From assembly GCA_000722615.1 (NCBI GenBank), contig JOKI01000021.1, forward strand, positions 1-64,000: a stretch of 64,000 nt of DNA, written 5' to 3'. The translations under genes and the position numbers were made by a program. Numbering within the stretch: position 1 is the first letter of the stretch; every line of letters starts with the position of its first letter. A model generated the notes under the pieces. That model worked only from the letters and a program-made list of their open reading frames with translations. It was not told the DNA's origin and made no database searches. Shown here one piece after another: positions 17,959 through 27,329 of this stretch. The DNA is from Pseudorhizobium pelagicum. GTDB lineage: Bacteria > Pseudomonadota > Alphaproteobacteria > Rhizobiales > Rhizobiaceae.

Positions 17959-18341
17959 ACCGCGATCAGCGCGGCAGCCACCGCGCGGGATTCGGCCAGC
18001 ATGACATTGTAGGTGCGCACGGCTGCGCCGGTGCTCATCGGGTCGGAAGCGATGCCGCGTGCCTTGAGGACCGCCTTCACCGCCTGCGGCAGCGGACGGA
18101 TCTCCTTGCCGGTTCCGACCAGCAGCACCTCGATGGCGCCCGCCTCGTCCAGCACCCGCGCGAGGGATTCGGCCGTCAGCGCTTCGCCTTCGGTCAAATC
18201 CCAGCCGTGGACACCGGACGGCAGGCACAACAGCGAACCGCGGTGCGACATGTCGGCGAAGCGAAACCCACCGTTGCCGTAGGCGTCAATGGGGGCGCGG
18301 CCCGGAAAATGGGCGTCGCGGATTTCAATTCCCTTTGGCAT
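17955..18341 (-). CDS. Mth938-like domain protein (NDUFAF3 family)
   Basis: 128 residues matching the Mth938/DUF498 domain: IEIRDAHFPGRAPIDAYGNG at the start, VHGWDLTEGEALTAESL in the middle and EVLLVGTGKEIRPLPQAVKA near residue 75, where the conserved GTG motif lies. The human member NDUFAF3 assists complex I assembly. It is coupled by a 4-base overlap to the phytoene-synthase-like gene, whose human counterpart NDUFAF6 has the same role. The upstream gene is yajC, 74 bases away. Confidence 0.88.
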   Translation of the reverse strand: MPKGIEIRDAHFPGRAPIDAYGNGGFRFADMSHRGSLLCLPSGVHGWDLTEGEALTAESLARVLDEAGAIEVLLVGTGKEIRPLPQAVKAVLKARGIASDPMSTGAAVRTYNVMLAESRAVAAALIAV

Positions 18342-18415
18342 CGTATCGGTGCCTCCTCGTATCGAATGCAGACCGGAGGCGCGGTGCGGCGGACCCGAAG
18401 ATCCGCCGCGCAGGA

Positions 18416-18766
18416 TCAGGAGGCTGCGGCTTCCGCCTTGACAGGCTCGCCCTTGACGCGGACTTCGGCCACGTAGGTGCGCAGCACGCGAACCTTCACG
18501 CCGTCAGCGATCTCGACTTCCACTTCGTTGTCGTCCACCACCTTCGTCACCTTGCCGGTGATGCCGCCGCCGAGAACGACGTTATCGCCGCGACGGATGT
18601 TCGACAGCATCTCCTGGCGCTTCTTCAGCTGGGCGCGCTGCGGGCGGATCAGGAAGAAGTACCAGACGACCATCAGCGGCGCGAAGAGGAAAAGCATTTC
18701 GAGGCCGGAGCCGAATGCGGACGGTGCGGCACCTTCGGCCTGGGCGAATGCTTCGGTGATGAACAT
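18416..18766 (-). CDS. yajC: Preprotein translocase accessory subunit YajC
   Basis: 116 residues. A single helix (MLFLFAPLMVVWYFFLIRPQ) is followed by the family hallmark RPQRAQLKKRQEML and the small beta domain (RRGDNVVLGGGITGKVTKVV). It associates with SecDF-YidC in the inner membrane and supports Sec export. The ATG at 18766 is fixed by GAGGAG 7 bases upstream; the frame extends further but without support. The secD/secF genes that usually follow yajC are not here; the next gene is the Mth938 protein. Confidence 0.94.
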   Translation of the reverse strand: MFITEAFAQAEGAAPSAFGSGLEMLFLFAPLMVVWYFFLIRPQRAQLKKRQEMLSNIRRGDNVVLGGGITGKVTKVVDDNEVEVEIADGVKVRVLRTYVAEVRVKGEPVKAEAAAS

Positions 18767-18969
18767 AGGGAACTCCTCAATTGGCAGGAGCGTCCAAGCC
18801 CCCATTTGCAAGTGGCCGGAATATAATTCCGATCCCCTCGAATGCAACAGAAACAGGGGGGCTGCGCGTACCGAATCCGCGTGGCCAAGGCTTTTACACG
18901 GGAATATCGCATGCTAACCGCTTCTGACCCTGATGAAGGGCATCGGAATTGCGAATCTGGAGGTGGAGC

Positions 18970-19842
18970 ATGGCGGAACAGCCGGACGACCGGTTGCTGC
19001 TCGAGATGCGGCGGATCGCCGATGCGCTGGAGCGGCTTGCCGGACCTGCACCTGCCTTGAACGACTGGTCGGGCGCGGACTGCTTCGTCTGGGTGCCGGC
19101 GAACCTGCGCCTGCAGCCGGTGCCGCGGCCGAACCGGGTGGCGCTGTCGCTGATCCGCGGCGTCGACCACGTGCGCGACATCCTGCACGAGAACACGAAG
19201 CGTTTCGCGGAAGGATTTGCCGCCAACAACGTGCTTCTGTGGGGGGCGCGGGGCATGGGCAAGTCATCCCTGGTCAAGGCGGTGCATGAGGACGTGCGGT
19301 CCGAAACCGGTGCTGCGCTGAAGCTCGTGGAGGTGCATCGCGAGGACATCGCCTCGCTGCCCGGGCTTCTCGATATCCTGAAGGCCTCCGGACAGCGGGT
19401 CATCGTGTTCTGCGACGATCTCTCCTTCGACCACGACGATACCGCCTACAAGTCGCTGAAGGCGGCGCTGGACGGCGGGATCGAAGGACGCCCGGACAAT
19501 GTGCTCTTCTATGCCACGTCGAACCGCCGGCATCTCTTGCCGCGGCACATGATGGAGAACGAGCAGTCGACGGCCATCAATCCGTCGGAAGCCGTCGAGG
19601 AGAAGGTTTCGCTTTCGGACCGTTTCGGTCTCTGGCTCGGTTTCCACAAGTGCAGCCAGGACGACTATCTGACGATGATCGACGGCTATGCGGACTATTT
19701 CGGCCTGCCGCTGGAAAAGGATGTGCTGCACCACGAGGCGCTAGAATGGGCGACCACCCGCGGCGGACGCTCGGGGCGCGTCGCCTGGCAGTACATTCAG
19801 GACCTCGCCGGCCGGCTGCGGATTGCGCTGGAGCGCAGATAA
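18970..19842 (+). CDS. DUF815-family AAA ATPase
   Basis: 290 residues. Walker A WGARGMGKSS at 91-100, Walker B RVIVFCDDLSF at 143-153, and a sensor-like segment LFYATSNRRHLLPRHM followed by DRFGLWLGFHKC mark the DUF815 ATPase group, often annotated only as ATP-binding protein. The cellular role is not established. The ATG at 18970 follows GGAGG at ideal distance. It is divergent from yajC (204 bases between the starts) and convergent with the LysM/LytM gene, with a shared terminator between. Confidence 0.88.
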   Translation: MAEQPDDRLLLEMRRIADALERLAGPAPALNDWSGADCFVWVPANLRLQPVPRPNRVALSLIRGVDHVRDILHENTKRFAEGFAANNVLLWGARGMGKSSLVKAVHEDVRSETGAALKLVEVHREDIASLPGLLDILKASGQRVIVFCDDLSFDHDDTAYKSLKAALDGGIEGRPDNVLFYATSNRRHLLPRHMMENEQSTAINPSEAVEEKVSLSDRFGLWLGFHKCSQDDYLTMIDGYADYFGLPLEKDVLHHEALEWATTRGGRSGRVAWQYIQDLAGRLRIALERR

Positions 19843-19871
19843 GGAAAAGCCCGGACGAGCCGGGCTTTTCC
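19843..19871 (+). terminator. Bidirectional terminator between DUF815 and nlpD genes
   Basis: A 12-bp perfect stem (GGAAAAGCCCGG / CCGGGCTTTTCC) with a 5-base loop; A and T runs inside the stem serve both strands. Confidence 0.85.
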
Positions 19872-19893
19872 AACTTCCCTGATACGCAATACT

Positions 19894-21480
19894 CTATTCC
19901 AGGAAAGTGATGGGGTTGACCGGGGTGGCGTCCTTGCGCACCTCGAAGTGAACCTGCGGACGCTTGGCGTCGCCGCTCATGCCGGAGGTGCCGATCGTCT
20001 GGCCCCGGGTGACCTTCTGGCCGCGGGACACGCTGAGTTCTCCGGCATGGCCATAGACGGTGACCTTGCCGTCGTCGTGGCGGACGAGAACCGTGTTGCC
20101 GAGCTGCTTCAGGCCGTTGCCGGAGTAGATGACGACGCCGTTTTCAGCGGCCTTGATCGGCGTGCCTTCCGGAACCGAGATGTTGATCCCGTCGTTGCGG
20201 TTGCCGTCGACGTTCTGGCCGAAGCCTGCGATCACGGCGCCGCTTACCGGCCAGCGATACTTGTCGATGCCCGTCGACTGCGGTGCGGCACCGCCGACGT
20301 CGGTCTTCAGGGATGCTTCGGAGACCGATGCCGTCTCGACCGGCTTGGCCGGGGCGGTCTTGGCCTCAACCTTAGCCTCGGCCTGGGGGGCCGGTGCAGC
20401 AGCGGCGGGCGTCTGCGCCAGGGTCTGAGCCTGCTCGCGCTTTGCCGGCACCGAGGCCGTCTGGACGGGATCGGGCGTTGCCGGAGCGGCGGACGGCGAG
20501 AGAGCAAGGACCTGGCCGATCCGGATGTTTTCCGTCGTCAGGCCATTTGCCGCCTTCAGCTGATCGACCGACACGCCGTTGGCGCGGGCGATCTTCGTCA
20601 GCGTGTCGCCCGGCTTGACCGTATGCGTACCGCCGGCCGGCGGCGTGAGCTTGGCCGGTTCGGCGAGACCCTTGTCGCGGGCATTGCCGGGCAGCACAGC
20701 AAGCTTCTGCTCCTGCTGCGGGACAGGTGCCGGGGCCTTGTTCTGGAGATCGATGTCACCGGCGGCGACCTTCGCCGAGTTGCTGGCGGTGCCGAAGGTC
20801 GGAATGATGACGGTCTGGCCGGCCACGAGGTTGCCGCCATTGGCCTTGAGAATTTCCCGTTCCGGAACGCCGTAGCGCCGGGAGAGCGTGGCGGCGGTTT
20901 CACCCGGCTTCAGCGTCATCCGCGGAGCATTGACGGTCGACCAGCCGGCGGACGTCCTGACGGTGCCGGTTGTGACGTTGTCCGCATTGGTCGTGGGAGC
21001 CGGAGCGGTTGTCGCGACGGACTGCTGGGCAGACGGGAAGGGTTGCGCCATGGCCTGCTGACGGCTGGCGAAATCGTCGCCGCCCTGGGACGAGGCCGAG
21101 CCGCCCGGAGGCGCAAGTTCGGCGCGCTGAACCGCAGCCGGTGCCGCAGCAGACCGTGCCGGGGATGCGACCGACGAATAGCCGCTGCCATTGTTGCCGG
21201 GATAGGGCTGGCCGGTTGCCGCACTGCGGCTGCCGTAGTCAGCCACCGGCGCCGATGCCATGCCGCTGTTGAGATCGCCGCGGGGCACTGGCGCCTGACC
21301 ATAGGCGCCGGAGCCCTGCCGCTGCGGGATCGACGCGGTGGTCAGCGAATCGGTGTCGGAAAACAGACCGGAGAAGCGGGTGGCGTCCGAACTGCAGCCC
21401 GTGGCGGCACTGGCCAGCAAGACTGCACCTGCGATCCGCAGCAGGGACTTCCGGGGCATAAAGGAACTCGTGATACGCAT
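19894..21480 (-). CDS. nlpD: LysM/LytM envelope lipoprotein, NlpD/DipM-like
   Basis: 528 residues. A lipoprotein signal (RIAGAVLLASAATGC) puts it at the outer membrane. Two LysM domains bind peptidoglycan (near 185-230 and 283-328, HTVKPGDTLTKIARANGVS). The C-terminal LytM/M23 domain starts near 406 (YRWPVSGAVIAGFG). Zinc ligands are degenerate: the HxxxD site reads NDGINI and the HxH site reads QVHFEV. It is therefore probably an activator of amidases rather than an enzyme, as for E. coli NlpD and Caulobacter DipM. Gene order surE-pcm-nlpD is as in E. coli. The linkers are Ala/Pro-rich. Confidence 0.88.
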   Translation of the reverse strand: MRITSSFMPRKSLLRIAGAVLLASAATGCSSDATRFSGLFSDTDSLTTASIPQRQGSGAYGQAPVPRGDLNSGMASAPVADYGSRSAATGQPYPGNNGSGYSSVASPARSAAAPAAVQRAELAPPGGSASSQGGDDFASRQQAMAQPFPSAQQSVATTAPAPTTNADNVTTGTVRTSAGWSTVNAPRMTLKPGETAATLSRRYGVPEREILKANGGNLVAGQTVIIPTFGTASNSAKVAAGDIDLQNKAPAPVPQQEQKLAVLPGNARDKGLAEPAKLTPPAGGTHTVKPGDTLTKIARANGVSVDQLKAANGLTTENIRIGQVLALSPSAAPATPDPVQTASVPAKREQAQTLAQTPAAAAPAPQAEAKVEAKTAPAKPVETASVSEASLKTDVGGAAPQSTGIDKYRWPVSGAVIAGFGQNVDGNRNDGINISVPEGTPIKAAENGVVIYSGNGLKQLGNTVLVRHDDGKVTVYGHAGELSVSRGQKVTRGQTIGTSGMSGDAKRPQVHFEVRKDATPVNPITFLE

Positions 21481-21618
21481 GACTCAACCTAACGTGACGC
21501 AGCAACCATCGTAGGCTGGATTAAAGCGCGTTAGTCTTACTGGCCGGTTAAGGCGCGACCCTCGCATCTGCTTTTTTGCTAAATTGGTAACCATGCGGCG
21601 CGGCCGCAGGCATATGCG

Positions 21619-22260
21619 TCAAAGAGCTGCCGCAATGTGGGGAACGAGCGGCAGGTAGGGCGCCGCAAACAGGTCTTCCCGCTCGAACCGGCTCCCGGTC
21701 TTGCTGAGGCGCACCATCATGCAGGTGTTCTCGTCCACCATCAGCGGCGCGATCATCGTGCCGCCGGAGACCAGCTGTTCGGCATAGAAGCGCGGCATGG
21801 TGGTAAAGGCACCCGTGACCAGGATTCGGTCGAAGGTCCCCTCACCCGGCATGCCGTTGATGCCGTCTGCCTGGCGGACGATGACGTTGCGCACCCCGAG
21901 CTTTTCGAGGCGTCCCTGCGCGGCGGTGACCAGCGTCCGGTAGCGGTCGATGGTCAGCACCCGTTCGGCAAGCTTGCCGAGAACCGCGGCGGTGAAGCCG
22001 CTTCCGGTGCCGATCTCGAGAATACGCTGGCCCGGCTTCACCTGCAGGCTGGCCAGAAGCCGCACCGCCATGTCGGCGCCTTCCATGAAGGCGCCGCAGT
22101 CGATCGGGATCGTCCGGCTGGAATAGGCATTCTCTGCCGAAGAGGCCGGCACGAAGAGCGATCGCGGCGTCTGCTCCACCGCCGTCAGCAGGTCGAGATC
22201 GGAGATGCCCTCGGACCGCAGGCGCAGAACGAGAGCGGCAAAGCCTTCCTTCTCGACCAT
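21619..22260 (-). CDS. pcm: Protein-L-isoaspartate O-methyltransferase
   Basis: 213 residues with the Pcm/Rossmann methyltransferase pattern: SAENAYSSRTIPIDCGAFME for the substrate loop, the S-adenosylmethionine motif ILEIGTGSGFTAAVLGKLAE near residue 78, and FDRILVTGAFTTMP. It repairs isoaspartyl residues in aged proteins. The ATG at 22260 lies 8 bases after the surE stop. A second, clearly different family member lies at 44341-44994. The surE-pcm pairing is a widely conserved stationary-phase survival unit. Confidence 0.92.
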   Translation of the reverse strand: MVEKEGFAALVLRLRSEGISDLDLLTAVEQTPRSLFVPASSAENAYSSRTIPIDCGAFMEGADMAVRLLASLQVKPGQRILEIGTGSGFTAAVLGKLAERVLTIDRYRTLVTAAQGRLEKLGVRNVIVRQADGINGMPGEGTFDRILVTGAFTTMPRFYAEQLVSGGTMIAPLMVDENTCMMVRLSKTGSRFEREDLFAAPYLPLVPHIAAAL

Positions 22261-22268
22261 GGTCGACT

Positions 22269-23045
22269 TCAATCGGCAACTCCAAATCCAAGCGCATCCG
22301 CGACGCGATCCTGCACCGAATAGTCGGTGAGGTCGAGCTTCAGCGGCGTGACGGAAATCTTGTTGTGCTTGATCGCGTGGATGTCCGTGCCGTCGCGGAA
22401 GTTCCCCTGGCGTTCGCCGAAGCGCAGCCAATAGTAAGGCAGGCCGCGACCGTCGCGACGGGCGTCGATCGTCAGGCCGAAGTCGAGCTTGCCCTGCGAG
22501 GTGACCGCGACGCCCTCGACATCGTCCGGCCCGCAGTTGGGAAAGTTCAGGTTGAGGAAGGTGCCGTCCGGCAAGTCGACGGTGCTCAGCTGCCGGATCA
22601 GGCCGGCCGCATGGGCTTCGGCCACTTCGAAGGGCACCACCTTGCCGCCCTCGCCGTCGTACTGCGAGGCCTGGCTCAGCGCAAAGGAGCGAACGCCCTG
22701 GAGTGTCCCCTCGATGGCGCCGGCAATCGTTCCGGAATAGGTGACGTCATCGGCCATGTTGGCGCCGGCGTTGACGCCCGAGAGAACCAGATCGGGCTTT
22801 TCCGGCATGACTTCGCGGATCGCCATGATGACGCAATCGGTCGGGGTGCCGCGCAGGGCAAAGTGCTTGTCGCCGACCTGCCGAAGCCGCAGCGGTTCCG
22901 ACAGCGTCAGCGAATGGGCAAGGCCGCTCTGGTCGGTCTCGGGCGCAACGATCCAGACATCGTCGGAGAGTTGCCGGGCGATGCGCTCCAGCACGGCCAG
23001 CCCCTCGGCATGGATTCCGTCATCATTGGTCAGCAGGATCCGCAT
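22269..23045 (-). CDS. surE: 5'/3'-nucleotidase SurE
   Basis: 258 residues beginning [16 protein letters not shown], with the metal-binding Asp pair, then DQSG near residue 40 and [19 protein letters not shown] near 90-110, the complete SurE active site. It removes phosphate from nucleoside monophosphates. The ATG shares one base with the serS stop (TGATG), giving translational coupling; a GTG one codon earlier is possible. Confidence 0.96.
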   Translation of the reverse strand: MRILLTNDDGIHAEGLAVLERIARQLSDDVWIVAPETDQSGLAHSLTLSEPLRLRQVGDKHFALRGTPTDCVIMAIREVMPEKPDLVLSGVNAGANMADDVTYSGTIAGAIEGTLQGVRSFALSQASQYDGEGGKVVPFEVAEAHAAGLIRQLSTVDLPDGTFLNLNFPNCGPDDVEGVAVTSQGKLDFGLTIDARRDGRGLPYYWLRFGERQGNFRDGTDIHAIKHNKISVTPLKLDLTDYSVQDRVADALGFGVAD

Positions 23046-24325
23046 CACGCGCGCTCGATCTTCTTGAGGCCACCCATGTAGGGAAGAAGCGCGTCCGGAA
23101 TGGTGATCGAGCCGTCCTCTTCGAGGTAGTTCTCCATGACAGCGATCAGGCAGCGGCCGACGGCGGTGCCCGAGCCGTTCAGAGTATGAACGAACTTCAG
23201 GGCCTTCTCGTCCTTGCCGCGGTAGCGGGCGTTCATGCGGCGGCCCTGGAAATCGCCGCAGACGGAGCAGGACGAAATCTCGCGGAAGGCGTCCTGGCCC
23301 GGCAGCCAGACCTCGAGGTCGTAGGTCTTGCGGGCGCTGAAGCCCATGTCGCCGGTGCAGAGCGTCATGGTACGGAAATGCAGGCCGAGCCGCTTCAGCA
23401 CCTCTTCGGCGCAGGCAGTCATCCGCTCATGCTCGGCCACCGCGCTTTCGGCATCAGTGATCGAGACGAGCTCGCACTTCCAGAACTGGTGCTGGCGCAG
23501 CATGCCGCGGGTGTCGCGGCCGGCCGAGCCCGCTTCCGAGCGGAAGGACGGGGTAAGCGCGGTAAAGCGGAGCGGCAGCGTCTCCTGGTCGAGGATTTCG
23601 CCGGAGACGAGATTGGTCAGCGTCACTTCCGCCGTCGGGATCAGCCAGCGGCCGTCGGTGGTGCGGAACAGATCCTCGGCGAACTTCGGAAGCTGACCGG
23701 TGCCGAACATCGCTTCGTCGCGCACCATCAGCGGCGACGACACTTCGGTGTAGCCGTGCTCGGTGGTGTGCAGGTCGATCATGAACTGGCCGAGCGCCCG
23801 CTCGAGCCTGGCCAACTGGCCGGTGAGGACGGTGAAGCGGCTGCCGGAGAGCTTCGAGGCGCGGTCGAAGTCCATCATGCCGAGCGCTTCGCCGATTTCG
23901 AAGTGCTCCTTGGCCTGATGATTCCAGCGCGGCTTCTCGCCGGTCACCCGGGCAACGACGTTGTCGTGCTCGTCCTTACCGACCGGCACGTCCTCGAACG
24001 GAATGTTGGGAAGGCGCGACAGGGCATCCTCGAGCGCCGCAATCGCGGTGCGCTCGTCCTGCTCCACCGCGGGCATGGTGTCCTTGAGATCGGCGACTTC
24101 CGCCTTCAGCCTGTCGGCCAGCTCGGCGTTCTTCTGTGCCATCGCCGCGCCGATCTCCTTGGAGGCGGCATTGCGGCGCGACTGCATGTCCTGGAGCTTC
24201 TGGATGACCGACCGCCGGGTATCGTCGAGAGCGATCAGGGCGGCGGAGACAGGCTCCGCCCCCCGCGTCTTCAGCGCTTCGTCGAGAATGTCCGGATTGT
24301 CGCGGATCCACTTGATATCGAGCAT
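23045..24325 (-). CDS. serS: Seryl-tRNA synthetase
   Basis: 426 residues. The N-terminal long coiled-coil arm (about residues 30-105) carries tRNA-Ser. The class II catalytic core follows, with motif 2 [20 protein letters not shown] and a C-terminal motif 3 around [18 protein letters not shown]. It charges tRNA-Ser. It lies between tatC and surE, with all genes on the minus strand and a one-base overlap with surE. Confidence 0.97.
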   Translation of the reverse strand: MLDIKWIRDNPDILDEALKTRGAEPVSAALIALDDTRRSVIQKLQDMQSRRNAASKEIGAAMAQKNAELADRLKAEVADLKDTMPAVEQDERTAIAALEDALSRLPNIPFEDVPVGKDEHDNVVARVTGEKPRWNHQAKEHFEIGEALGMMDFDRASKLSGSRFTVLTGQLARLERALGQFMIDLHTTEHGYTEVSSPLMVRDEAMFGTGQLPKFAEDLFRTTDGRWLIPTAEVTLTNLVSGEILDQETLPLRFTALTPSFRSEAGSAGRDTRGMLRQHQFWKCELVSITDAESAVAEHERMTACAEEVLKRLGLHFRTMTLCTGDMGFSARKTYDLEVWLPGQDAFREISSCSVCGDFQGRRMNARYRGKDEKALKFVHTLNGSGTAVGRCLIAVMENYLEEDGSITIPDALLPYMGGLKKIERA

Positions 24326-24378
24326 CGTCCCTGGCCTTTCGAGCGGAACGCCACCTTCGCAAGCAAGGCAGGAGAGCC

Positions 24379-25203
24379 TTAGGCCTCGTCCGTTTCGGAA
24401 AGGTCCGACGCGGCCGATTGGGCAACAGCTTCCTCAGCGCGTTTGCGCTCGACGAATCGGGCGGCGTAGATGGAAATTTCGTAGAGAAGGATGGTCGGCA
24501 GCGCAAGACCGATCTGGGAAAGCGGATCGGGCGGCGTCAGGACGGCGGCAACGACGAAGGCGATGACGATCGCAAACTTGCGCTTCTCGCGGAGCCAGTC
24601 GCTCGACAGGATCCCCACCCGCGCCAGCAGCGTCGTGACCACCGGCAGCTGGAAGACCAGGCCGAAGGACAGCACGAGCGTCATGATCAGGCTGAGATAT
24701 TCCGAAACCCGCGGAAGCAGCGAAATCGCCATCTCGCCCTCTTCCGGCGCCTGCTGCATGGCCAGGAAGAACCACATGACCATCGGCGTGAAGAAGAAGT
24801 AGACGAGTGCCGCCCCCAGAAGGAAGAGTACCGGCGACGCGATCAGGAACGGCAGGAAGGCGGCCCGCTCGTTCTTGTAGAGGCCGGGGGCGACGAACTT
24901 GTAGACCTGCGAGGCGATCACCGGAAAGGCGATGACCAGGGCGCCGAACATGGCGACCTTCACCTGGGTGAAGAAGAATTCCTGCGGCGCCGTATAGATC
25001 AGCTCCGACTTGCTGACATCCATGTCGGCCCAGATCACCGCCCACTTGTAGGGCACGACCAGGAAGTTGAAGAGATCCTTGGCGAAGAAGAAGCAGACGA
25101 TGAAGGCGAGAAAGAAGGCGCCGAGGGACCAGATCAGCCGTTTGCGGAGTTCGATCAGATGCTCCAGGAGCGGCTGCGGCTTGTCGTCGATGTCACCGCT
25201 CAT
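24379..25203 (-). CDS. tatC: Sec-independent protein translocase TatC
   Basis: 274 residues and about six membrane helices. The N-terminal [20 protein letters not shown] matches the conserved cytoplasmic stretch that recognises the twin-arginine signal, and the Glu before the first helix is present. It forms the receptor complex with TatB. The ATGA overlap with tatB shows tight coupling. Confidence 0.97.
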   Translation of the reverse strand: MSGDIDDKPQPLLEHLIELRKRLIWSLGAFFLAFIVCFFFAKDLFNFLVVPYKWAVIWADMDVSKSELIYTAPQEFFFTQVKVAMFGALVIAFPVIASQVYKFVAPGLYKNERAAFLPFLIASPVLFLLGAALVYFFFTPMVMWFFLAMQQAPEEGEMAISLLPRVSEYLSLIMTLVLSFGLVFQLPVVTTLLARVGILSSDWLREKRKFAIVIAFVVAAVLTPPDPLSQIGLALPTILLYEISIYAARFVERKRAEEAVAQSAASDLSETDEA

Positions 25204-25886
25204 GCTTCATCCTTCGGCGTCTCGGCCTGCTTTGCGGGGCGCTTGCGCGGCGCCGGCTTGGGTTGAGCGGGCTCAGCCACCGCGGTTGCGGCAGCGCGCG
25301 TACGCTTCGGCTTGGCGGCCTTCGCGGGCTCGGGCTCGGCAACGGACGCGGCCGGCTTTGAAGACTTGCGCGCAGCCTTGGCCGGCTTTGCGTCGGCCGT
25401 CGCCGGTGACGGGGCGACAGGCATGGATGGCGGCGTCGACGGCAGGGTCATGGCAGGCGCAGGCACCGAGACGGGCGCAGGCTGCTCGGCCGGGATCACG
25501 CCCTCCACGATCTTCTGCGCCTCGACATCCGGCTTGGCGACCTGCGGGGCGTCTCCGGCGGACGCTTGTGCCGGCTTGTCGACGCGCGTCGCCTTTTCGA
25601 TATCGGTGCGGATCTCGTTGCCCATCTGGCGCAGCGGATTGATCGCATCGCGCAATGCATTCGACGGGTTGAGCTTCTGCACGTCCGCGATCGTCTTGCG
25701 GACGTCATCCATCTCCGTTTCGCGCAAGGCTTCATCAAACTGCGAGCGGAATTCACCGGCCATCTTGCGCAGGTTGGAGGTCATCTTGCCGAATGCACGC
25801 AGCATCGGCGGCAGATCCTTCGGACCCACGACGACGATCAGAATGATGCCAACGACGAGCAGCTCGGTCCAGCCGATATCAAGCAT
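25200..25886 (-). CDS. tatB: Sec-independent protein translocase TatB
   Basis: 228 residues. The first helix MLDIGWTELLVVGIILIVVV is followed by GPKDLPPMLRAFGKM, with the acidic residue in the helix and Gly-Pro hinge typical of TatB, then an amphipathic helix. The second half is an Ala/Pro/Lys-rich tail of low complexity, common in rhizobia. It partners TatC in recognising folded Tat substrates. It lies 33 bases after tatA. Confidence 0.95.
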   Translation of the reverse strand: MLDIGWTELLVVGIILIVVVGPKDLPPMLRAFGKMTSNLRKMAGEFRSQFDEALRETEMDDVRKTIADVQKLNPSNALRDAINPLRQMGNEIRTDIEKATRVDKPAQASAGDAPQVAKPDVEAQKIVEGVIPAEQPAPVSVPAPAMTLPSTPPSMPVAPSPATADAKPAKAARKSSKPAASVAEPEPAKAAKPKRTRAAATAVAEPAQPKPAPRKRPAKQAETPKDEA

Positions 25887-25918
25887 TCAACAAGGCTCCT
25901 GCGGTCCAGACCATGTGC

Positions 25919-26125
25919 TCAGGTCCGCGTGTTTTCCTTGGTGTCTTCCGGCTTGTGATCGACGGTCTTGGCATGATCCGGAGTGTCGTCTTCGCTGATG
26001 CCCTTCTTGAAGCTCTTGATGCCCTTGGCGACGTCGCCCATCAGTTCCGGGATCTTGCCGCGGCCAAACAGGACGAGGACGATGACCAGAACGATCAGCC
26101 AATGCCAAACACTGAAGGAACCCAT
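25919..26125 (-). CDS. tatA: Sec-independent protein translocase TatA
   Basis: 68 residues: [20 protein letters not shown], with the invariant FG hinge at 20-21, then an amphipathic helix [10 protein letters not shown] and an acidic tail. It oligomerises to form the Tat passage. It heads the tatABC group, downstream of an ABC-transporter ATPase gene. Confidence 0.96.
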   Translation of the reverse strand: MGSFSVWHWLIVLVIVLVLFGRGKIPELMGDVAKGIKSFKKGISEDDTPDHAKTVDHKPEDTKENTRT

Positions 26126-26165
26126 AACTCAACTCCTAATTTCGGATGCGTTGGATGTATGATGT

Positions 26166-27329
26166 TTAGCCGTCTTTTTCAAACACCAAAATGTCCTGCG
26201 GCTGAACCGTCACGGTGACATCTGCGAGAGCGGTGGGCAGCAGGTCGGCGCGGACGCGGGCACGCAGCGGTTCCTCGCGGCCCGGCACGGCCAGTTCCAG
26301 AAGTTCGATCACGCCGAGGAAGCGTCTGGAGCGGATTCGCGCCTCGATTTCACCGCCCTGCGGCATGACGCGCACGTCCGAAAGCCGCACGGCGATCGAG
26401 ACTGCGGTTCCCTCTGCAAACTGCGGTGCCGCAACCCTGCCGACCGGCGTATCGACCGCGCCGTCGCGGACCCTGCCGTCGAACTGATTGATCTCCGAGA
26501 AGAAGGCGGCGGCAAAGAGATCCTTCGGCTGCCGATAGAGCAGATCCGACGTGCCGACCTGCACCAGCCGACCATCGCGCAGCAGGGCTATGCGATCCGC
26601 CATCCGCATCGCCTCCTCGGCGTCATGGGTCACGACGATCGCAGTGGCCCGGCTTTCTCGCAGGATCTGCAGCGTATCGGCCCGCACCGTATCCTTGAGC
26701 CGGGAATCGAGGCCGGAAAACGGTTCGTCCATGAGAAGGACGCCCGGCCGCGGCGCCAATGCCCGCGCCAGTGCCACGCGCTGCTGCTCGCCCCCCGAGA
26801 GAGCATGCGGATACTGTGCGGCATAATGGGCCAGCCCGACGCGTTCCAGGGCCGCCTGCGCGGCGGCGACGGCCTCGCGCTTCGGCAAAGCCGTCAGCCC
26901 GAATCTCACGTTGTCGAGCACGCTCATGTGCGGGAAGAGCGCGAAGTCCTGGAACATCAGTCCGATTCCGCGCTTCTCCGGCGGGAGGAATACGGAAGGG
27001 CCGGCGGCCTCGCGTCCGTCGATGACCACCCTGCCCTGCGCCTGCACCTCGATGCCCGCCGCGATCCTCAGGAGCGTCGTCTTGCCCGAGCCCGAGGGTC
27101 CGAGCAGGCAGAGCACCTCGCCCGGCTCGGCCGTCAGCGAAATGCCGCGGATCGTCTGCTTGCCGTGGTAGCTGTGATGGATGTCTTCGAACGTCAACCG
27201 CGACGCGAAGGACACGCCGGTCGTCGTCCGCGTCCTTTCGCTCGGTTGTGCTGATGGAAGCGTCATGACTTGCTCGATGCTGGGGCTAGTGCCTTGGGCC
27301 TTGTCCCGCCCGCGAAAAGATGACGTCAT
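26166..27329 (-). CDS. ABC transporter ATP-binding protein (FbpC/PotA-like)
   Basis: 387 residues. Walker A GPSGSGKTT at 77-85, Q-loop MFQDFALFPHMSV, signature LSGGEQQ at 177-183, Walker B VLLMDEP at 197-203 and switch His235 are intact. A C-terminal extension of about 130 residues (SIAVRLSDVRVMPQGGE) looks like the TOBE-type domain of iron(III), polyamine or sugar importers. No permease or binding protein is nearby, so it may be an orphan ATPase. The start at 27329 overlaps the scpB stop (ATGA); a second ATG at 27266 would remove an unusual leader and is quite possible. Confidence 0.82.
   Translation of the reverse strand: MTSSFRGRDKAQGTSPSIEQVMTLPSAQPSERTRTTTGVSFASRLTFEDIHHSYHGKQTIRGISLTAEPGEVLCLLGPSGSGKTTLLRIAAGIEVQAQGRVVIDGREAAGPSVFLPPEKRGIGLMFQDFALFPHMSVLDNVRFGLTALPKREAVAAAQAALERVGLAHYAAQYPHALSGGEQQRVALARALAPRPGVLLMDEPFSGLDSRLKDTVRADTLQILRESRATAIVVTHDAEEAMRMADRIALLRDGRLVQVGTSDLLYRQPKDLFAAAFFSEINQFDGRVRDGAVDTPVGRVAAPQFAEGTAVSIAVRLSDVRVMPQGGEIEARIRSRRFLGVIELLELAVPGREEPLRARVRADLLPTALADVTVTVQPQDILVFEKDG

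Noticed and set aside
19948..21492. 514-residue frame antisense to nlpD
   Set aside because: Shadow of the LysM/LytM gene.
25200..25886. TatB C-terminal Ala/Lys/Pro tail as a separate histone-like domain
   Set aside because: Such low-complexity tails are normal in rhizobial TatB proteins; no separate start or domain.
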